NCBI GenBank assembly: GCA_004557975.1
Contig: SFEV01000006.1
Coordinates: forward strand, 11,304-75,303
Length of the DNA stretch: 64,000 nt
From: Lachnospiraceae bacterium
Lineage (GTDB): Bacteria; Bacillota; Clostridia; Lachnospirales; Lachnospiraceae
Direction of reading: 5' to 3'
The notes under the pieces are model-generated. The model did no database searches. It had not been told where the DNA came from and saw only the letters and a list, made by a program, of their open reading frames with translations. Both the position numbers and the translations under genes were made by a program. Shown here piece by piece: positions 8,135-16,951 of the stretch. How positions within the stretch are numbered: position 1 is the first letter of the stretch; every line of letters starts with the position of its first letter.

Positions 8135-9073
8135 TTACATTCCCATCTGCTTAGCAACTTCTGCCGCAAAGTCCTCTTCCTTCTTCTCGATACCTTCGCC
8201 TGTCTCCCAACGAACAAAGCTCTTGATTGTAACCTTTGCGCCTGCTGCCTTTGCAACGCTGTCCACATACTGAGCTACGGACTGCTTTCCGTCCTCTGCC
8301 TTTACGTAAACCTGATCAAGCAGACAGATCTCTTTCAGCTCTTTATTGATACGTCCGTTGATCATGCCCTGGATAACCTTCTCAGGCTTCTGGGATTCCT
8401 TCGGGTCGTTCATGATCTGAGCCATAAGAATCTCTTTCTCGTGAGCGATGTAGTCTTCGCTTACTTCAGATCTGTTTGTATACTGCGGCTTCAGAGCTGC
8501 TACCTGCATAGCTACGTTCTTTGCCATCTCTCTGATCTCGTCGTTTACAACGTCTGTCTCAACATCTACGAGAACACCGATCTTGCCGCCCATGTGTGTG
8601 TAGTCTGCAACAAAGCCTGCATCCTCAGTTACCTGAACAAATCTTCTGATGTTCATGTTCTCGCCGATAACAGCAATCTGTCCTGCAAGGGCTTCCTTAA
8701 CAGTCTTTGTTGTATCGAATTTCCACGGCTCTGCCAGGAAAGCGTCGATATCTGCTGCTGTTGTCTCCATAGCCTGCTCAGCAACCTGTGCAACATAGCC
8801 CTGGAATTTCTCGTTCTTTGCAACGAAGTCTGTCTCTGCATTTACTTCTACTGCAACTGCCTTCTTTGCATCCTCGGATACGATCAGCTTTACAAGACCT
8901 TCAGCTGCAATTCTTCCAGCCTTCTTCTGAGCGGTAGCCAGACCTTTCTCTCTCAGCCATTCTACTGCCTTGTCCATATCACCTTCAGTCGCTGTCAGTG
9001 CCTTCTTGCAGTCCATCATGCCAGCGCCTGTCATCTCTCTTAACTCTTTTACCATTCCTGCTGTGATAGCCAT
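8135..9073 (-). CDS. tsf: Translation elongation factor Ts
   Basis: EF-Ts, 312 residues, exchanges GDP for GTP on EF-Tu. The N-terminal UBA-like domain is clear (M-V-K-E-L-R-E-M-T-G-A-G-M-M-D-C-K-K-A-L at residues 8-27), followed by the dimerisation domain with V-N-A-E-T-D-F-V-A-K-N near residue 78. SD AGGAGGAATATACA precedes the ATG. It follows rpsB by 78 bases, the conserved rpsB-tsf order, and ends in a strong terminator. Cytoplasmic and expected to be highly expressed. Nothing unusual. Confidence 0.98.
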   Translation of the reverse strand: MAITAGMVKELREMTGAGMMDCKKALTATEGDMDKAVEWLREKGLATAQKKAGRIAAEGLVKLIVSEDAKKAVAVEVNAETDFVAKNEKFQGYVAQVAEQAMETTAADIDAFLAEPWKFDTTKTVKEALAGQIAVIGENMNIRRFVQVTEDAGFVADYTHMGGKIGVLVDVETDVVNDEIREMAKNVAMQVAALKPQYTNRSEVSEDYIAHEKEILMAQIMNDPKESQKPEKVIQGMINGRINKELKEICLLDQVYVKAEDGKQSVAQYVDSVAKAAGAKVTIKSFVRWETGEGIEKKEEDFAAEVAKQMGM

Positions 9074-9151
9074 TGTATATTCCTCCTGGATTGTGGTTCT
9101 GTGCTCTTATTAACCAGGCCCCGGAAAACGGAGCCTGTATCTGATCTGCAA

Positions 9152-9892
9152 TTACTCAGCAAGTGCCTCTACCGGAGCTTCCTCGAAAGCTTCCTCTACT
9201 ACTTCCTCAGCACCCTGCTTTGCCTCGATTACTGCGTCTGCCATCTTGGAAACGATCAGTTTTACAGCACGGATTGCATCATCGTTACCCGGGATTACAT
9301 AGTCCAGCTCTTCCGGATCACAGTTTGTATCACAGATACCGATAAGCGGAATACCAAGTGTATGTGCTTCCTGTACGCAGATTCTTTCCTTCTTCGGGTC
9401 TACTACAAAAATAGCATCCGGGATCTTCTTCATTTCCTTGATACCGCCAAGGTTCTTCTGAAGCTTCTCCTGCTCTTTCTTCAGCGCGATAACTTCCTTC
9501 TTCGGCAGTACATCAAAAGTTCCGTCCTCCTGCATTGTCTCAATGTCTTTCAGACGTTTGATTCTGCTCTGGATTGTCTTGAAGTTTGTCAGCATACCAC
9601 CGAGCCATCTCTCATTTACATAGAACATACCGCATCTCTCAGCCTCTGTCTGCACTGCATCCTGAGCCTGTTTCTTTGTACCTACGAACAGGATGTTTCC
9701 GCCGTTGGCAGCGATGTCAGCGATCGCTCTGCATGCCTCGTCAACCTTTCCTACAGATTTCTGAAGGTCGATGATGTAGATGCCGTTACGCTCTGTGTAG
9801 ATGTACTCTGCCATCTTCGGGTTCCATCTTCTTGTCTGATGTCCGAAATGAACGCCTGCCTCAAGTAACTGTTTCATTGAAATTACACTCAT
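9152..9892 (-). CDS. rpsB: 30S ribosomal protein S2
   Basis: S2, 246 residues, starting MSVISMKQLLEAGVHFGHQT with the family's G-H-Q-T-R-R-W-N-P-K-M. The ATG at 9892 is chosen because AAGGAGAAAAGAC lies just before it; a longer reading frame to 9925 adds eleven residues without family support. The C-terminus is an acidic, Ala/Glu-rich tail common in Clostridia. It binds the small ribosomal subunit. First gene of the rpsB-tsf operon, with a leader of about 140 bases. Confidence 0.98.
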   Translation of the reverse strand: MSVISMKQLLEAGVHFGHQTRRWNPKMAEYIYTERNGIYIIDLQKSVGKVDEACRAIADIAANGGNILFVGTKKQAQDAVQTEAERCGMFYVNERWLGGMLTNFKTIQSRIKRLKDIETMQEDGTFDVLPKKEVIALKKEQEKLQKNLGGIKEMKKIPDAIFVVDPKKERICVQEAHTLGIPLIGICDTNCDPEELDYVIPGNDDAIRAVKLIVSKMADAVIEAKQGAEEVVEEAFEEAPVEALAE

Positions 9893-10067
9893 GTCTTTTC
9901 TCCTTTTGGTTGAATTCTTCCGCATGTCTCACGCTTCCAGAGAGACCTGACCCTTTCGGGAACCTGCGCTGCATATCTGCCGGCGCTGTGGCACCATCTC
10001 CAGAATCCACATGCGTGTTTAGTTTCGCAACTTCGATATTATAACATAAGGACCTGCCGCAAGGCAA
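9893..10067 (-). promoter_or_regulatory. Promoter and 5' leader of rpsB-tsf
   Basis: The minus strand has TTGCCT (10067-10062), an 18-base spacer and TATAAT (10043-10038). A leader of about 140 bases follows and contains short inverted repeats (for example GGTTCCCGAAAGGGTC near 9950). S2 controls its own operon through the leader in other bacteria; whether this leader does so is inference. Confidence 0.65.
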
Positions 10068-10077
10068 GTCCTTTTTT
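10046..10077 (-). terminator. Hairpin between the ABC exporter operon and rpsB, overlapping the rpsB -35
   Basis: AGGACTTGCC and GGCAGGTCCT pair around a short loop (10071-10048). On the plus strand the stem is followed by TTTTTTG, so it terminates rightward transcripts better than leftward ones. The rpsB -35 lies inside one arm. Confidence 0.5.
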
Positions 10078-10090
10078 GTTTACATCTCAA

Positions 10091-11353
10091 CTATTCGCGT
10101 CTCAGCGCCTCGATTGGATCGAGATTGGCCGCCTTGATAGACGGGAGAAGTCCGAAAATAATACCGATCAGCATGGAAAACAGAACAGCTATTACAGAGG
10201 CAGGAACACTGATGGACACGGCCACCTTGGAAATACGGTTAATTACCTGTGCCATACCGATACCTGCAGCCACACCGATCATTCCGCCAAGGCTCGTCAG
10301 TACGGCAGCTTCTGTCAGAAACTGTCCCAGAATCGCTCCCTTTCTGGCTCCGATGGCTTTTTTCAGACCGATCTCACTGGTACGCTCCGTCACGGATACC
10401 AGCATAATGTTCATTACACCGATACCGCCCACCAGAAGAGAAATGCTGGCAATCCAGATCAGCTGGTTGTTCGTCGCCGAACTGAGCTCCTGCATCTGCC
10501 GGGCCTGTTCGATCAGATTATCAGCCTTATATTTGACCTCAGTCTGGTCGGAAGAGACTGTTTTTGTGAGAATTTCTTCGGTTTTCTGCCCTGCCTTTTC
10601 CATATCATCTGTGCTGACCGCCTTGACGATGACATTTTCAGGCTCGTCATAACAGTATGTAATGGGCCAGGATGATTTCGGCATGTACAGATATCCGGCA
10701 GAGTCCGAATACTCATAGCTGTACCAGTCAGAAATTGATTTGATATTCGGCGTAAAGCTGTTGGATTTCTCCACCACTCCGACGACAAGAAACGGTACCT
10801 TGCCAATCTCTATGGTCTTGCCGATGGGATTTTCTCCCGGAAAGACAGAATCACAGATAGACTGATCCACAATCAGCACCTTGCGGAAATTTTTGTAATC
10901 ATCCTCAATAAAATTTCTGCCGGTCCTGATCACATAACCTGTCGTGTCAAAATAGCTGGTGTCAATTCCGCGCACCGCAACGTCAGAAATCACAGTATTC
11001 TGATAGTAAATATTATCAGAGTACGACATTCTCTCATTGTAGCAGGTCACATTTTTCACAGACTCGAGATCCAGAATCTCCTGACGCGTCTCATCACTCA
11101 CCATGCGGATTCCAAAGGGAATATCAGCCTGGGACATGATGGAATAATCCCATCCGCCCTGCTGAAGCTTGATTTCCACCGTATTGTTTCCGGAACCGAC
11201 GAGACTGTTTTTGATCTCCTCATTCGTCCCTTTAATCGTAGATACAATTGAAATAATAGAAGCAATACCAATAATAATTCCAAGCATGGTCAGAAAAGAT
11301 CTCATTTTATGCGACCAGATTCCCTGGAAGGACAATCTTATATTTTCAAGCAA
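10091..11353 (-). CDS. MacB/FtsX-type ABC transporter permease
   Basis: A 420-residue permease with one N-terminal membrane helix (about 17-40, start ENIRLSFQGIWSHKMRSFLT), a large MacB_PCD extracytoplasmic domain (about 45-260) and three C-terminal helices of the FtsX fold (about 285-405), ending D-P-I-E-A-L-R-R-E. The start is TTG at 11353, placed after GGAGGTGTAAGAT. Last gene of an operon with two membrane-fusion proteins and an ATPase. By family it uses mechanical energy to export peptides, antibiotics or lipids (YknXYZ/MacAB type). Substrate unknown. Confidence 0.93.
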   Translation of the reverse strand: MLENIRLSFQGIWSHKMRSFLTMLGIIIGIASIISIVSTIKGTNEEIKNSLVGSGNNTVEIKLQQGGWDYSIMSQADIPFGIRMVSDETRQEILDLESVKNVTCYNERMSYSDNIYYQNTVISDVAVRGIDTSYFDTTGYVIRTGRNFIEDDYKNFRKVLIVDQSICDSVFPGENPIGKTIEIGKVPFLVVGVVEKSNSFTPNIKSISDWYSYEYSDSAGYLYMPKSSWPITYCYDEPENVIVKAVSTDDMEKAGQKTEEILTKTVSSDQTEVKYKADNLIEQARQMQELSSATNNQLIWIASISLLVGGIGVMNIMLVSVTERTSEIGLKKAIGARKGAILGQFLTEAAVLTSLGGMIGVAAGIGMAQVINRISKVAVSISVPASVIAVLFSMLIGIIFGLLPSIKAANLDPIEALRRE

Positions 11354-11380
11354 ATCTTACACCTCCTGCTGCCATCACTG

Positions 11381-14300
11381 CTACATATAGGCAGCTTCCA
11401 GCATATCTACCTCTTTTGTCTTCGCGCCCTCGAACACATCGTCACCGTACGGGAAGGCAATTTTGTCTGTAAACTCCAGCCCGGATGTGATCTCCACCGC
11501 ATAATTGGAGACAGTCTTTCCCGTCGTAACAGTCTGTTTCACCAGCAATCCGTCGCTCCCCTGCTTGTACACATAGGAGCTGCCGTCACTGTCCGTCCGC
11601 ACAAAAAACAGTTCCAGATAAATGGCATCCATGGCATTCGTCATGGTCTCAGAAAGCTGAATTTCGGCCTCGCCCTCTTCCAGTCCCTCGGAATCTTCAA
11701 TTAATGCGTAGAACGGATAGTAGGACGCATTGGAATTCTCGCTGCTGTAGTAGTAACCCGAACTGCTGTCGGCCTCCGGATACTCAGATATTTCCTTGAT
11801 CACAGCAGTGAACGTCATCCCGCTGTCTGTCAGCATACCGGAAATTCTGTCGCCGACACTGATCTTTTCGAGTGCAAGCTCACTCATGGCACCTTTCGCA
11901 AAAAGTCCGGCCTCACTGGCCACCTTCACGAAATAGTCATTGTCAGAGCTTCCATCCTCGGAGCCGATGGTGATTACAGTTCCTTCCATGGTACTCTTTA
12001 CCACCTTGCCGTCCACAATTCGCTGCTGCTTTCTGACGGCGATTTCAGACTCACGGATTTCAAGTTCACAGTCCTTGATCTCCCGCTCTTTATCCTTGAT
12101 CATCTCCTGCAGCTCCTCAGCAGTGTAGTAATCACCGTCGGAGTAATCAAAATCTCCGTAGCCTCCACCGCCGCCGCCAGGCTCGGTCTGCGGTTCTGTC
12201 TCTGTCTCCGTATTCCACAGGTCATATTCTTTCAGCAGGTCAATCAGTGTCTGCTGATTCCATACCAGTGTTCTCTGTGTCTCCGTAAGATTCAGGTACG
12301 CTTCCTTGAGCTCCTGCAAATCTGCTTTCAGTTCATTTTTATCCTGCTGAAGGTCCAGCTCCTGAATCTTCAGAATCATATCGTATGCAGTCAGGTAATC
12401 CAGAAGCGACGGATATGTACCTGCCGCTTCAGATGCAGGTGTCTCTGCACCGGGCAAAGTGGCAGTATTCTGCGGATCTGTCGTCTGGAGAAGCTCACTG
12501 CTGCCCGCCTGCGTCGTCTGGCTGCCCTGGGCCAAAGCGCGCTGCTCCTGCTGCCACTGCTGTTCCAGTGCACTCTGCCATGTCAGGCCAAGGGCCGTAT
12601 ATGCCTCCACAGCTGCTGTCAGATCATCCCTCACAAGCGCCTTCGGATCCATTCTTGTCACCATGAATCTGACGTACGCAAAGCAGATCTGCCGATACGT
12701 ATCCGATACTTCCTGTGAGGCTGTCTCACTCAGTGTATTCAGATACGCAGCTGCTTCCCCGCTCAGCTCATATTCTTCCATTTTAGCGCCTGTCTCAGCG
12801 CTTAATATATCTGCCTTCGGATTCGCCAGAAACTGCTGATACAGATCAATGGCAGACAGATAATCCTCTCTTGAGGGCTGAGCGCCCTCCATCAGAATCG
12901 CTTCTGCTTTTGTCCGGAAATCCGTAACTGCCACAGCCAGATCGGTCTCTGTCTCTGATTCGCCGGTTCCGCTCTCTGTTTCTGTCTCTGATTCACCGGT
13001 TCCGGTCTCCGTCTCTGTCTCTGATTCGCCGGTTTCTGTCTCCGTTTCTGTACCGGATTCACCGGTTTCCGTCTCCGTTTCTGTACCGGATTCGCCGGTT
13101 TCCGTCTCTGTTTCTGTACCGGATTCACCGGTTTCCGTCTCCGTTTCTGTACCGGATTCGTCGGTTTCCGTCTCTGTTTCTGTACCGGATTCACTTGTTT
13201 CCGCCTCTGTTGCACCGGTCTCGCTTTCGCCCTGTCCGCCATTTTCACTGCTGTCGGTAATCTCCTCCGCCCGATCCCGCAGTGATTCAAGCAGCTCTGT
13301 ATTCTTAAGATCCTCCTGCATTTTAGTGGACAGGAGCTCATAATGTTCTTCTATGGTCTCCATCGCAGCCACAAGCTGCTCCCCGCTCAGAGCCTGCGCT
13401 TCCTCAATCATCATATCCACACAGAGTACCTGGTAATTGTCCAGCATCTGACTGAAATTCTGTAATATTGCGGTTTTCTCTTCTCCGAGTTCACTCTGCA
13501 CATTCTGACGGATAATATATTCACGAATCTCTTTCACTGTACCGTCATCCGCATCTTCCTCACGGATATTCTCATCCGCCAGATGCTTCCGGTAATACAG
13601 CACAGCTTCCTTAATCGGGGAGGAAATATCTCCGGAACGGATATCTTCCCCATGCGCACGATACAGCTCATCAATGGCTGTCACAAGCTGTTCGTAGGCA
13701 TTCACCATACTTTCCACCGAGAAAAGATCCTCTGATGTATTCTGTGTATCATCCTCTTCACTTTCTGCTGCGTTTAATTCCGCGGCCTGGCCCGGCTCAG
13801 ACACTGCGCTTTCCGCCTGGTTTTCCAGGGGAACAGAATCCACAGCTTCTATTCCGTCGATCCGGATTCCCTCATCAGACGAAACACCTGATCCGTTATC
13901 CTGGCCTTCGTCGGCTTTGCTTCCATTCGTCTGCTGTTCACCCGTCTGGCCTGTCACGTCCGTCTCTCCGGGCGTCGGCTCAACCAGAAGCTCTTCCTCT
14001 CCGGAAGCTGCCGTAAACAGCGAATCCTGTGTCTCGAGAGACGCTGTCGCATTGGTATTTTTCAGCTTTGTCAGATCTTTCTCCAGCCTTGCAAGTGTCA
14101 GTTCCTGTGTCTGAAGTGAAAGCTGCTCCATCTCCAGTTCCAACTCAGGAAGCGTCATATCATAAGAAAAAAGAGGACTCCCTTCCTTTACACTGTCTCC
14201 CGGTTCCACATAAATCTTTTCAATCGGATACTCCTCATCCAGCATAACTATCTGTGAGACCTGTGAAGTGACAGTCCCGTAAATTGAGTCTGTTGATCCC

Positions 14301-14443
14301 CAGTATCCTGTATTCACATTGGAGACAGGCACTACCTCCACAGGAACCTTTTTGCTCTGCATGGAAAAGTATGCACCGTAACCGATTCCACCGACTGCTG
14401 CCACAGTCACCAGTCCGCAGATAAATACTGTCCTCAGCTTCAT
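11381..14443 (-). CDS. Very long membrane-fusion protein (HlyD/YknX type) with Thr/Glu repeats
   Basis: A 1020-residue adaptor protein, two to three times the usual length. Residues 1-27 form a signal anchor. A biotinyl-lipoyl-like strand set follows (I-Y-V-E-P-G-D-S-V-K-E-G near 75), and the matching C-terminal half (E-G-T-V-I-T-I-G near 815) precedes the beta-barrel. Between them lie a helical region, an acidic low-complexity block and about eight 11-residue repeats of the form ETETETGESGT at about residues 414-500, then further helical segments. The ATG overlaps the ATPase stop (ATGA), giving translational coupling. It should bridge the permease to the cell wall, with the repeat acting as a spacer; this is inference. 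Confidence 0.85.
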   Translation of the reverse strand: MKLRTVFICGLVTVAAVGGIGYGAYFSMQSKKVPVEVVPVSNVNTGYWGSTDSIYGTVTSQVSQIVMLDEEYPIEKIYVEPGDSVKEGSPLFSYDMTLPELELEMEQLSLQTQELTLARLEKDLTKLKNTNATASLETQDSLFTAASGEEELLVEPTPGETDVTGQTGEQQTNGSKADEGQDNGSGVSSDEGIRIDGIEAVDSVPLENQAESAVSEPGQAAELNAAESEEDDTQNTSEDLFSVESMVNAYEQLVTAIDELYRAHGEDIRSGDISSPIKEAVLYYRKHLADENIREEDADDGTVKEIREYIIRQNVQSELGEEKTAILQNFSQMLDNYQVLCVDMMIEEAQALSGEQLVAAMETIEEHYELLSTKMQEDLKNTELLESLRDRAEEITDSSENGGQGESETGATEAETSESGTETETETDESGTETETETGESGTETETETGESGTETETETGESGTETETETGESETETETGTGESETETESGTGESETETDLAVAVTDFRTKAEAILMEGAQPSREDYLSAIDLYQQFLANPKADILSAETGAKMEEYELSGEAAAYLNTLSETASQEVSDTYRQICFAYVRFMVTRMDPKALVRDDLTAAVEAYTALGLTWQSALEQQWQQEQRALAQGSQTTQAGSSELLQTTDPQNTATLPGAETPASEAAGTYPSLLDYLTAYDMILKIQELDLQQDKNELKADLQELKEAYLNLTETQRTLVWNQQTLIDLLKEYDLWNTETETEPQTEPGGGGGGYGDFDYSDGDYYTAEELQEMIKDKEREIKDCELEIRESEIAVRKQQRIVDGKVVKSTMEGTVITIGSEDGSSDNDYFVKVASEAGLFAKGAMSELALEKISVGDRISGMLTDSGMTFTAVIKEISEYPEADSSSGYYYSSENSNASYYPFYALIEDSEGLEEGEAEIQLSETMTNAMDAIYLELFFVRTDSDGSSYVYKQGSDGLLVKQTVTTGKTVSNYAVEITSGLEFTDKIAFPYGDDVFEGAKTKEVDMLEAAYM
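12945..13205 (-). repeat. 33-bp tandem repeats coding for ETETETGESGT
   Basis: About eight copies of a 33-base unit, in frame in the long membrane-fusion gene. Copies in the middle are nearly identical at the DNA level, and those at the downstream side are degenerate. Because the unit is a multiple of three, copy-number changes would alter protein length without breaking the frame. Confidence 0.9.
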
Positions 14444-15123
14444 TGAACCACCTCCCTGTGTTCTGACAGCTCACCGTCAAATATATCCACAACTCGCTTG
14501 GCGTATCCCGCAATATTGCTGTCGTGGGTGATCATAATGATCGTAACGCCTTCATCATTCAGCTTCTGAAACAGTTCCATGACCTGTTTGCTCGACTTGG
14601 AGTCAAGGGCTCCCGTCGGCTCGTCTGCCAGAAGAATCTCCGGACGGTTGACCATCGCACGTGCAATGGCCACACGCTGCTTCTGACCTCCGGAAAGCTG
14701 TGTCGGCTTGAAATTCACACGTTCTTCCAGGCCGACGCGAACCAGTGCCTCATGTGCCCGCTGCCTGCGCACGCGTTTGCGGACTCCGGCGTACAGCAGA
14801 GGGAGAGCGACATTATCAAGTGCCGACATACGCGGCAGAAGCTGAAAGTTCTGGAACACGAACCCTATGCTGTGCAGCCGTACATCCGCCTGGCTCTTGT
14901 CATTCAGATTCAGAACGTCCCTGCCCGCCAGCTCATAGGTACCGGAGGTCGGCCGGTCGAGACAGCCTATAATATTCATCAGTGTCGATTTTCCGGAACC
15001 GGACGGCCCCATGATCGCCACGTATTCACCCTTTTCCACATTCAGGCATACATCCTTCAACACAGGAACTGTCATTTTTCCCTGAATATAGTCCTTATAA
15101 ATATGCTCAAGTTTCAGGATCAC
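14440..15123 (-). CDS. MacB/LolD-type ABC transporter ATPase
   Basis: A 227-residue ATPase with Walker A G-P-S-G-S-G-K-S-T at about 39-47, Q-loop, signature L-S-G-G-Q-K-Q-R and Walker B I-L-L-A-D-E-P-T-G-A-L-D. Its start resembles LolD/MacB ATPases. The start codon is GTG at 15123 after GGGAGG. It sits between two membrane-fusion proteins and overlaps the second by four bases. It powers the permease encoded at the end of the operon. Cytoplasmic face of the membrane. Confidence 0.97.
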   Translation of the reverse strand: MILKLEHIYKDYIQGKMTVPVLKDVCLNVEKGEYVAIMGPSGSGKSTLMNIIGCLDRPTSGTYELAGRDVLNLNDKSQADVRLHSIGFVFQNFQLLPRMSALDNVALPLLYAGVRKRVRRQRAHEALVRVGLEERVNFKPTQLSGGQKQRVAIARAMVNRPEILLADEPTGALDSKSSKQVMELFQKLNDEGVTIIMITHDSNIAGYAKRVVDIFDGELSEHREVVQ

Positions 15124-15140
15124 AAGATAACCTCCCTACG

Positions 15141-16643
15141 TTACTCTTCGCCGAATGTTCCGAAAGAATCCGCTCCTTCATCTGCGAACTCCTCACCCAT
15201 ATCGTAAAATTCATCCATATCCGCATCATAGTAGGACCCGTCTTCCTCAAACTCATCGTAATCGTCGTAATAAGATCCGTCCTCCTCATACTCACTGTCA
15301 TCCCACTCAAGATCTTCTCCTGAGCCGTACTCTCCGTCACCAAAGGCCAGATCCTGATCCATATCATCGTACGCGCCCCAATCCTCATAGGATTCCATAT
15401 CAGAGTAATCATCGCCGGACATCAGATCATCTGCTGCGGAACTGTAATCATTGTAAATAACGGGAAGACCCTCTTCCATATCGTCTGTGGGGAATGCAAT
15501 ATAATCCTCGCCGTCCAGTCCGTCTGTCACCTCGTACTCCATCAGTTCCCCGTCATAATCCCCCAGCGTGATCTCATGCTTCTCGATCACATTGGAAGAA
15601 TTGGCAAGCCAGACATACGCCTTCTCATCCTCCTGAAGGATATAGTACTCCTCCAGCCAGAGGCCATCCTTCTGGTCATTCTGTCCTGCATCCGCCTCCA
15701 TATATACGTGCTGTCCGAGAATCAGACCCTCCGAGTTCTCAAGCTCCACGTAAAAGGAATAGCTGGAGGAACCTGCCGACTCACCGTAATAATAGTAGTT
15801 GCTCTCCTGGCTGTTGTCTTCCTTATTGTCTGTATTGATCTCCGATATTGTGCCCTTCCAGGTCAGAGAGCTGTCCACTCTGGAATAGACAATCACAGGC
15901 ATACCTGTATCCAGATTTTTCAGATTCTGTTCATTTACGGAACCCTTGATTCTGTAATCCCCCAGCGCCAGGATCGTAATGTAGGCACTCTCGTTGCTGT
16001 CAGAGTAGGAATAGGAGTAATCCGTCTGATTCGGGTCGGCGATCTTCTGAATAATACCCGCCATCTCCGCATAGACTGTGGCATTCTCCATCCCATCCTT
16101 CAGCTGCTCGATCTCCAGCTCGTGAGTCTTGATCTCATACTCGGAACGTTTGATCGTATTCTGTGCTGTCAGAATCTGTGTCGTGTAGGCAAGCTTATCA
16201 TCCTCATCTGCCTTTGCCTTCTCCTTCTCAGCCTGCTCGATCTCCTCCTGCGCCACCTCGATATCGCCCTTGCAGCGCTCAATCTCAATCTCTGCCTGAG
16301 CCAGCTTATCCTCATCCTCCTGCGTATCATATGTAAACAGCTTCTGGCCTTCCTTCACCTCATCGCCGACCTTGACGTAGCATTCCGCCACCGTGCGCTC
16401 AGACTCCAGCTTTACCTCCATAGTTGCCTGGGGCTCCACCTCACCGCCATAGCGGTCATACAGACCGGCACCGCTGCCAAAGCCTGTGATTGCGGACACG
16501 GAATCCACGTACACCGCATCCTCACTGGTGGAAGAGACACGCTCCCCATCATTACCTTTATCTAAATAGAAGTAATAATACGCCCCGTATCCTCCTGCTC
16601 CGAGAAGTCCCAGAATGAGGACAGTTACCAAAGCTTTTTTCAT
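15141..16643 (-). CDS. Membrane-fusion protein (HlyD/RND-adaptor type) with acidic tail
   Basis: A 500-residue adaptor with an N-terminal signal anchor (about 4-27), a lipoyl-like half (V-K-V-G-D-E-V-K-E-G near 94), a Glu/Lys-rich coiled coil of about 75 residues (about 110-190), the second lipoyl half (V-Y-A-E-M-A-G-I-I) and a beta-barrel. The last hundred residues or so are extremely acidic and rich in Asp, Glu, Tyr and Ser. SD AAAGGGGAGC precedes the ATG. First gene of the exporter operon. It probably links the permease to the wall. Having a second, different adaptor in one operon is unusual. Confidence 0.88.
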   Translation of the reverse strand: MKKALVTVLILGLLGAGGYGAYYYFYLDKGNDGERVSSTSEDAVYVDSVSAITGFGSGAGLYDRYGGEVEPQATMEVKLESERTVAECYVKVGDEVKEGQKLFTYDTQEDEDKLAQAEIEIERCKGDIEVAQEEIEQAEKEKAKADEDDKLAYTTQILTAQNTIKRSEYEIKTHELEIEQLKDGMENATVYAEMAGIIQKIADPNQTDYSYSYSDSNESAYITILALGDYRIKGSVNEQNLKNLDTGMPVIVYSRVDSSLTWKGTISEINTDNKEDNSQESNYYYYGESAGSSSYSFYVELENSEGLILGQHVYMEADAGQNDQKDGLWLEEYYILQEDEKAYVWLANSSNVIEKHEITLGDYDGELMEYEVTDGLDGEDYIAFPTDDMEEGLPVIYNDYSSAADDLMSGDDYSDMESYEDWGAYDDMDQDLAFGDGEYGSGEDLEWDDSEYEEDGSYYDDYDEFEEDGSYYDADMDEFYDMGEEFADEGADSFGTFGEE

Positions 16644-16671
16644 GAATATGCTCCCCTTTGCCTATATTTTA

Positions 16672-16694
16672 TCAGTCTGCCGAAGCGCAGACTG
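16672..16694 (-). promoter_or_regulatory. Leader hairpin before the exporter operon
   Basis: CAGTCTGC and GCAGACTG form an 8-base perfect stem in the leader, about 30 bases before the first start codon. No U-run follows, so it is not a terminator; it may protect or tune the mRNA. A possible -10 (TATATT) is near 16730, with no convincing -35. Confidence 0.4.
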
Positions 16695-16813
16695 CTCCTT
16701 GCTGTATATGAGAATAATTACGTTAACAATATACCACAACTTTCTTCAAATGAAAGAACTATTTTCTTAATACTTCATAAAGACACATTTTTTTCACAAA
16801 TGATGAAACATTA

Positions 16814-16868
16814 ACAAAGCTGCCTCCAGAGCAGGCTGATCCCTGTGGTCATCCTGCTCTGCGGCAGC
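16814..16868 (-). terminator. Terminator of glyA
   Basis: On the minus strand GCTGCC...AGAGCAGG pairs with CCTGCTCT...GGCAGC across a 17-base loop (arms about 16868-16853 and 16835-16819), followed by TTTGTT. The rest of 16644-16951 holds only the exporter operon's upstream region. Confidence 0.8.
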
Positions 16869-16951
16869 CCCGGCTGTATCCAGATGAATACTTTCTTTCT
16901 GTCTGCGGCGCAGTCTGTACTGCCCGCGAATCATATTCTCCCTCTGTACTG

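Noticed and set aside
8441..9868. Two long rightward frames opposite tsf and rpsB
   Set aside because: Cys-rich antisense reading of highly biased codons; no support as genes.
12892..13341. 149-codon frame in the Thr/Glu repeat region
   Set aside because: It is the repeat read in a second frame (Arg/Lys/Pro-rich), created by the 33-bp periodicity.
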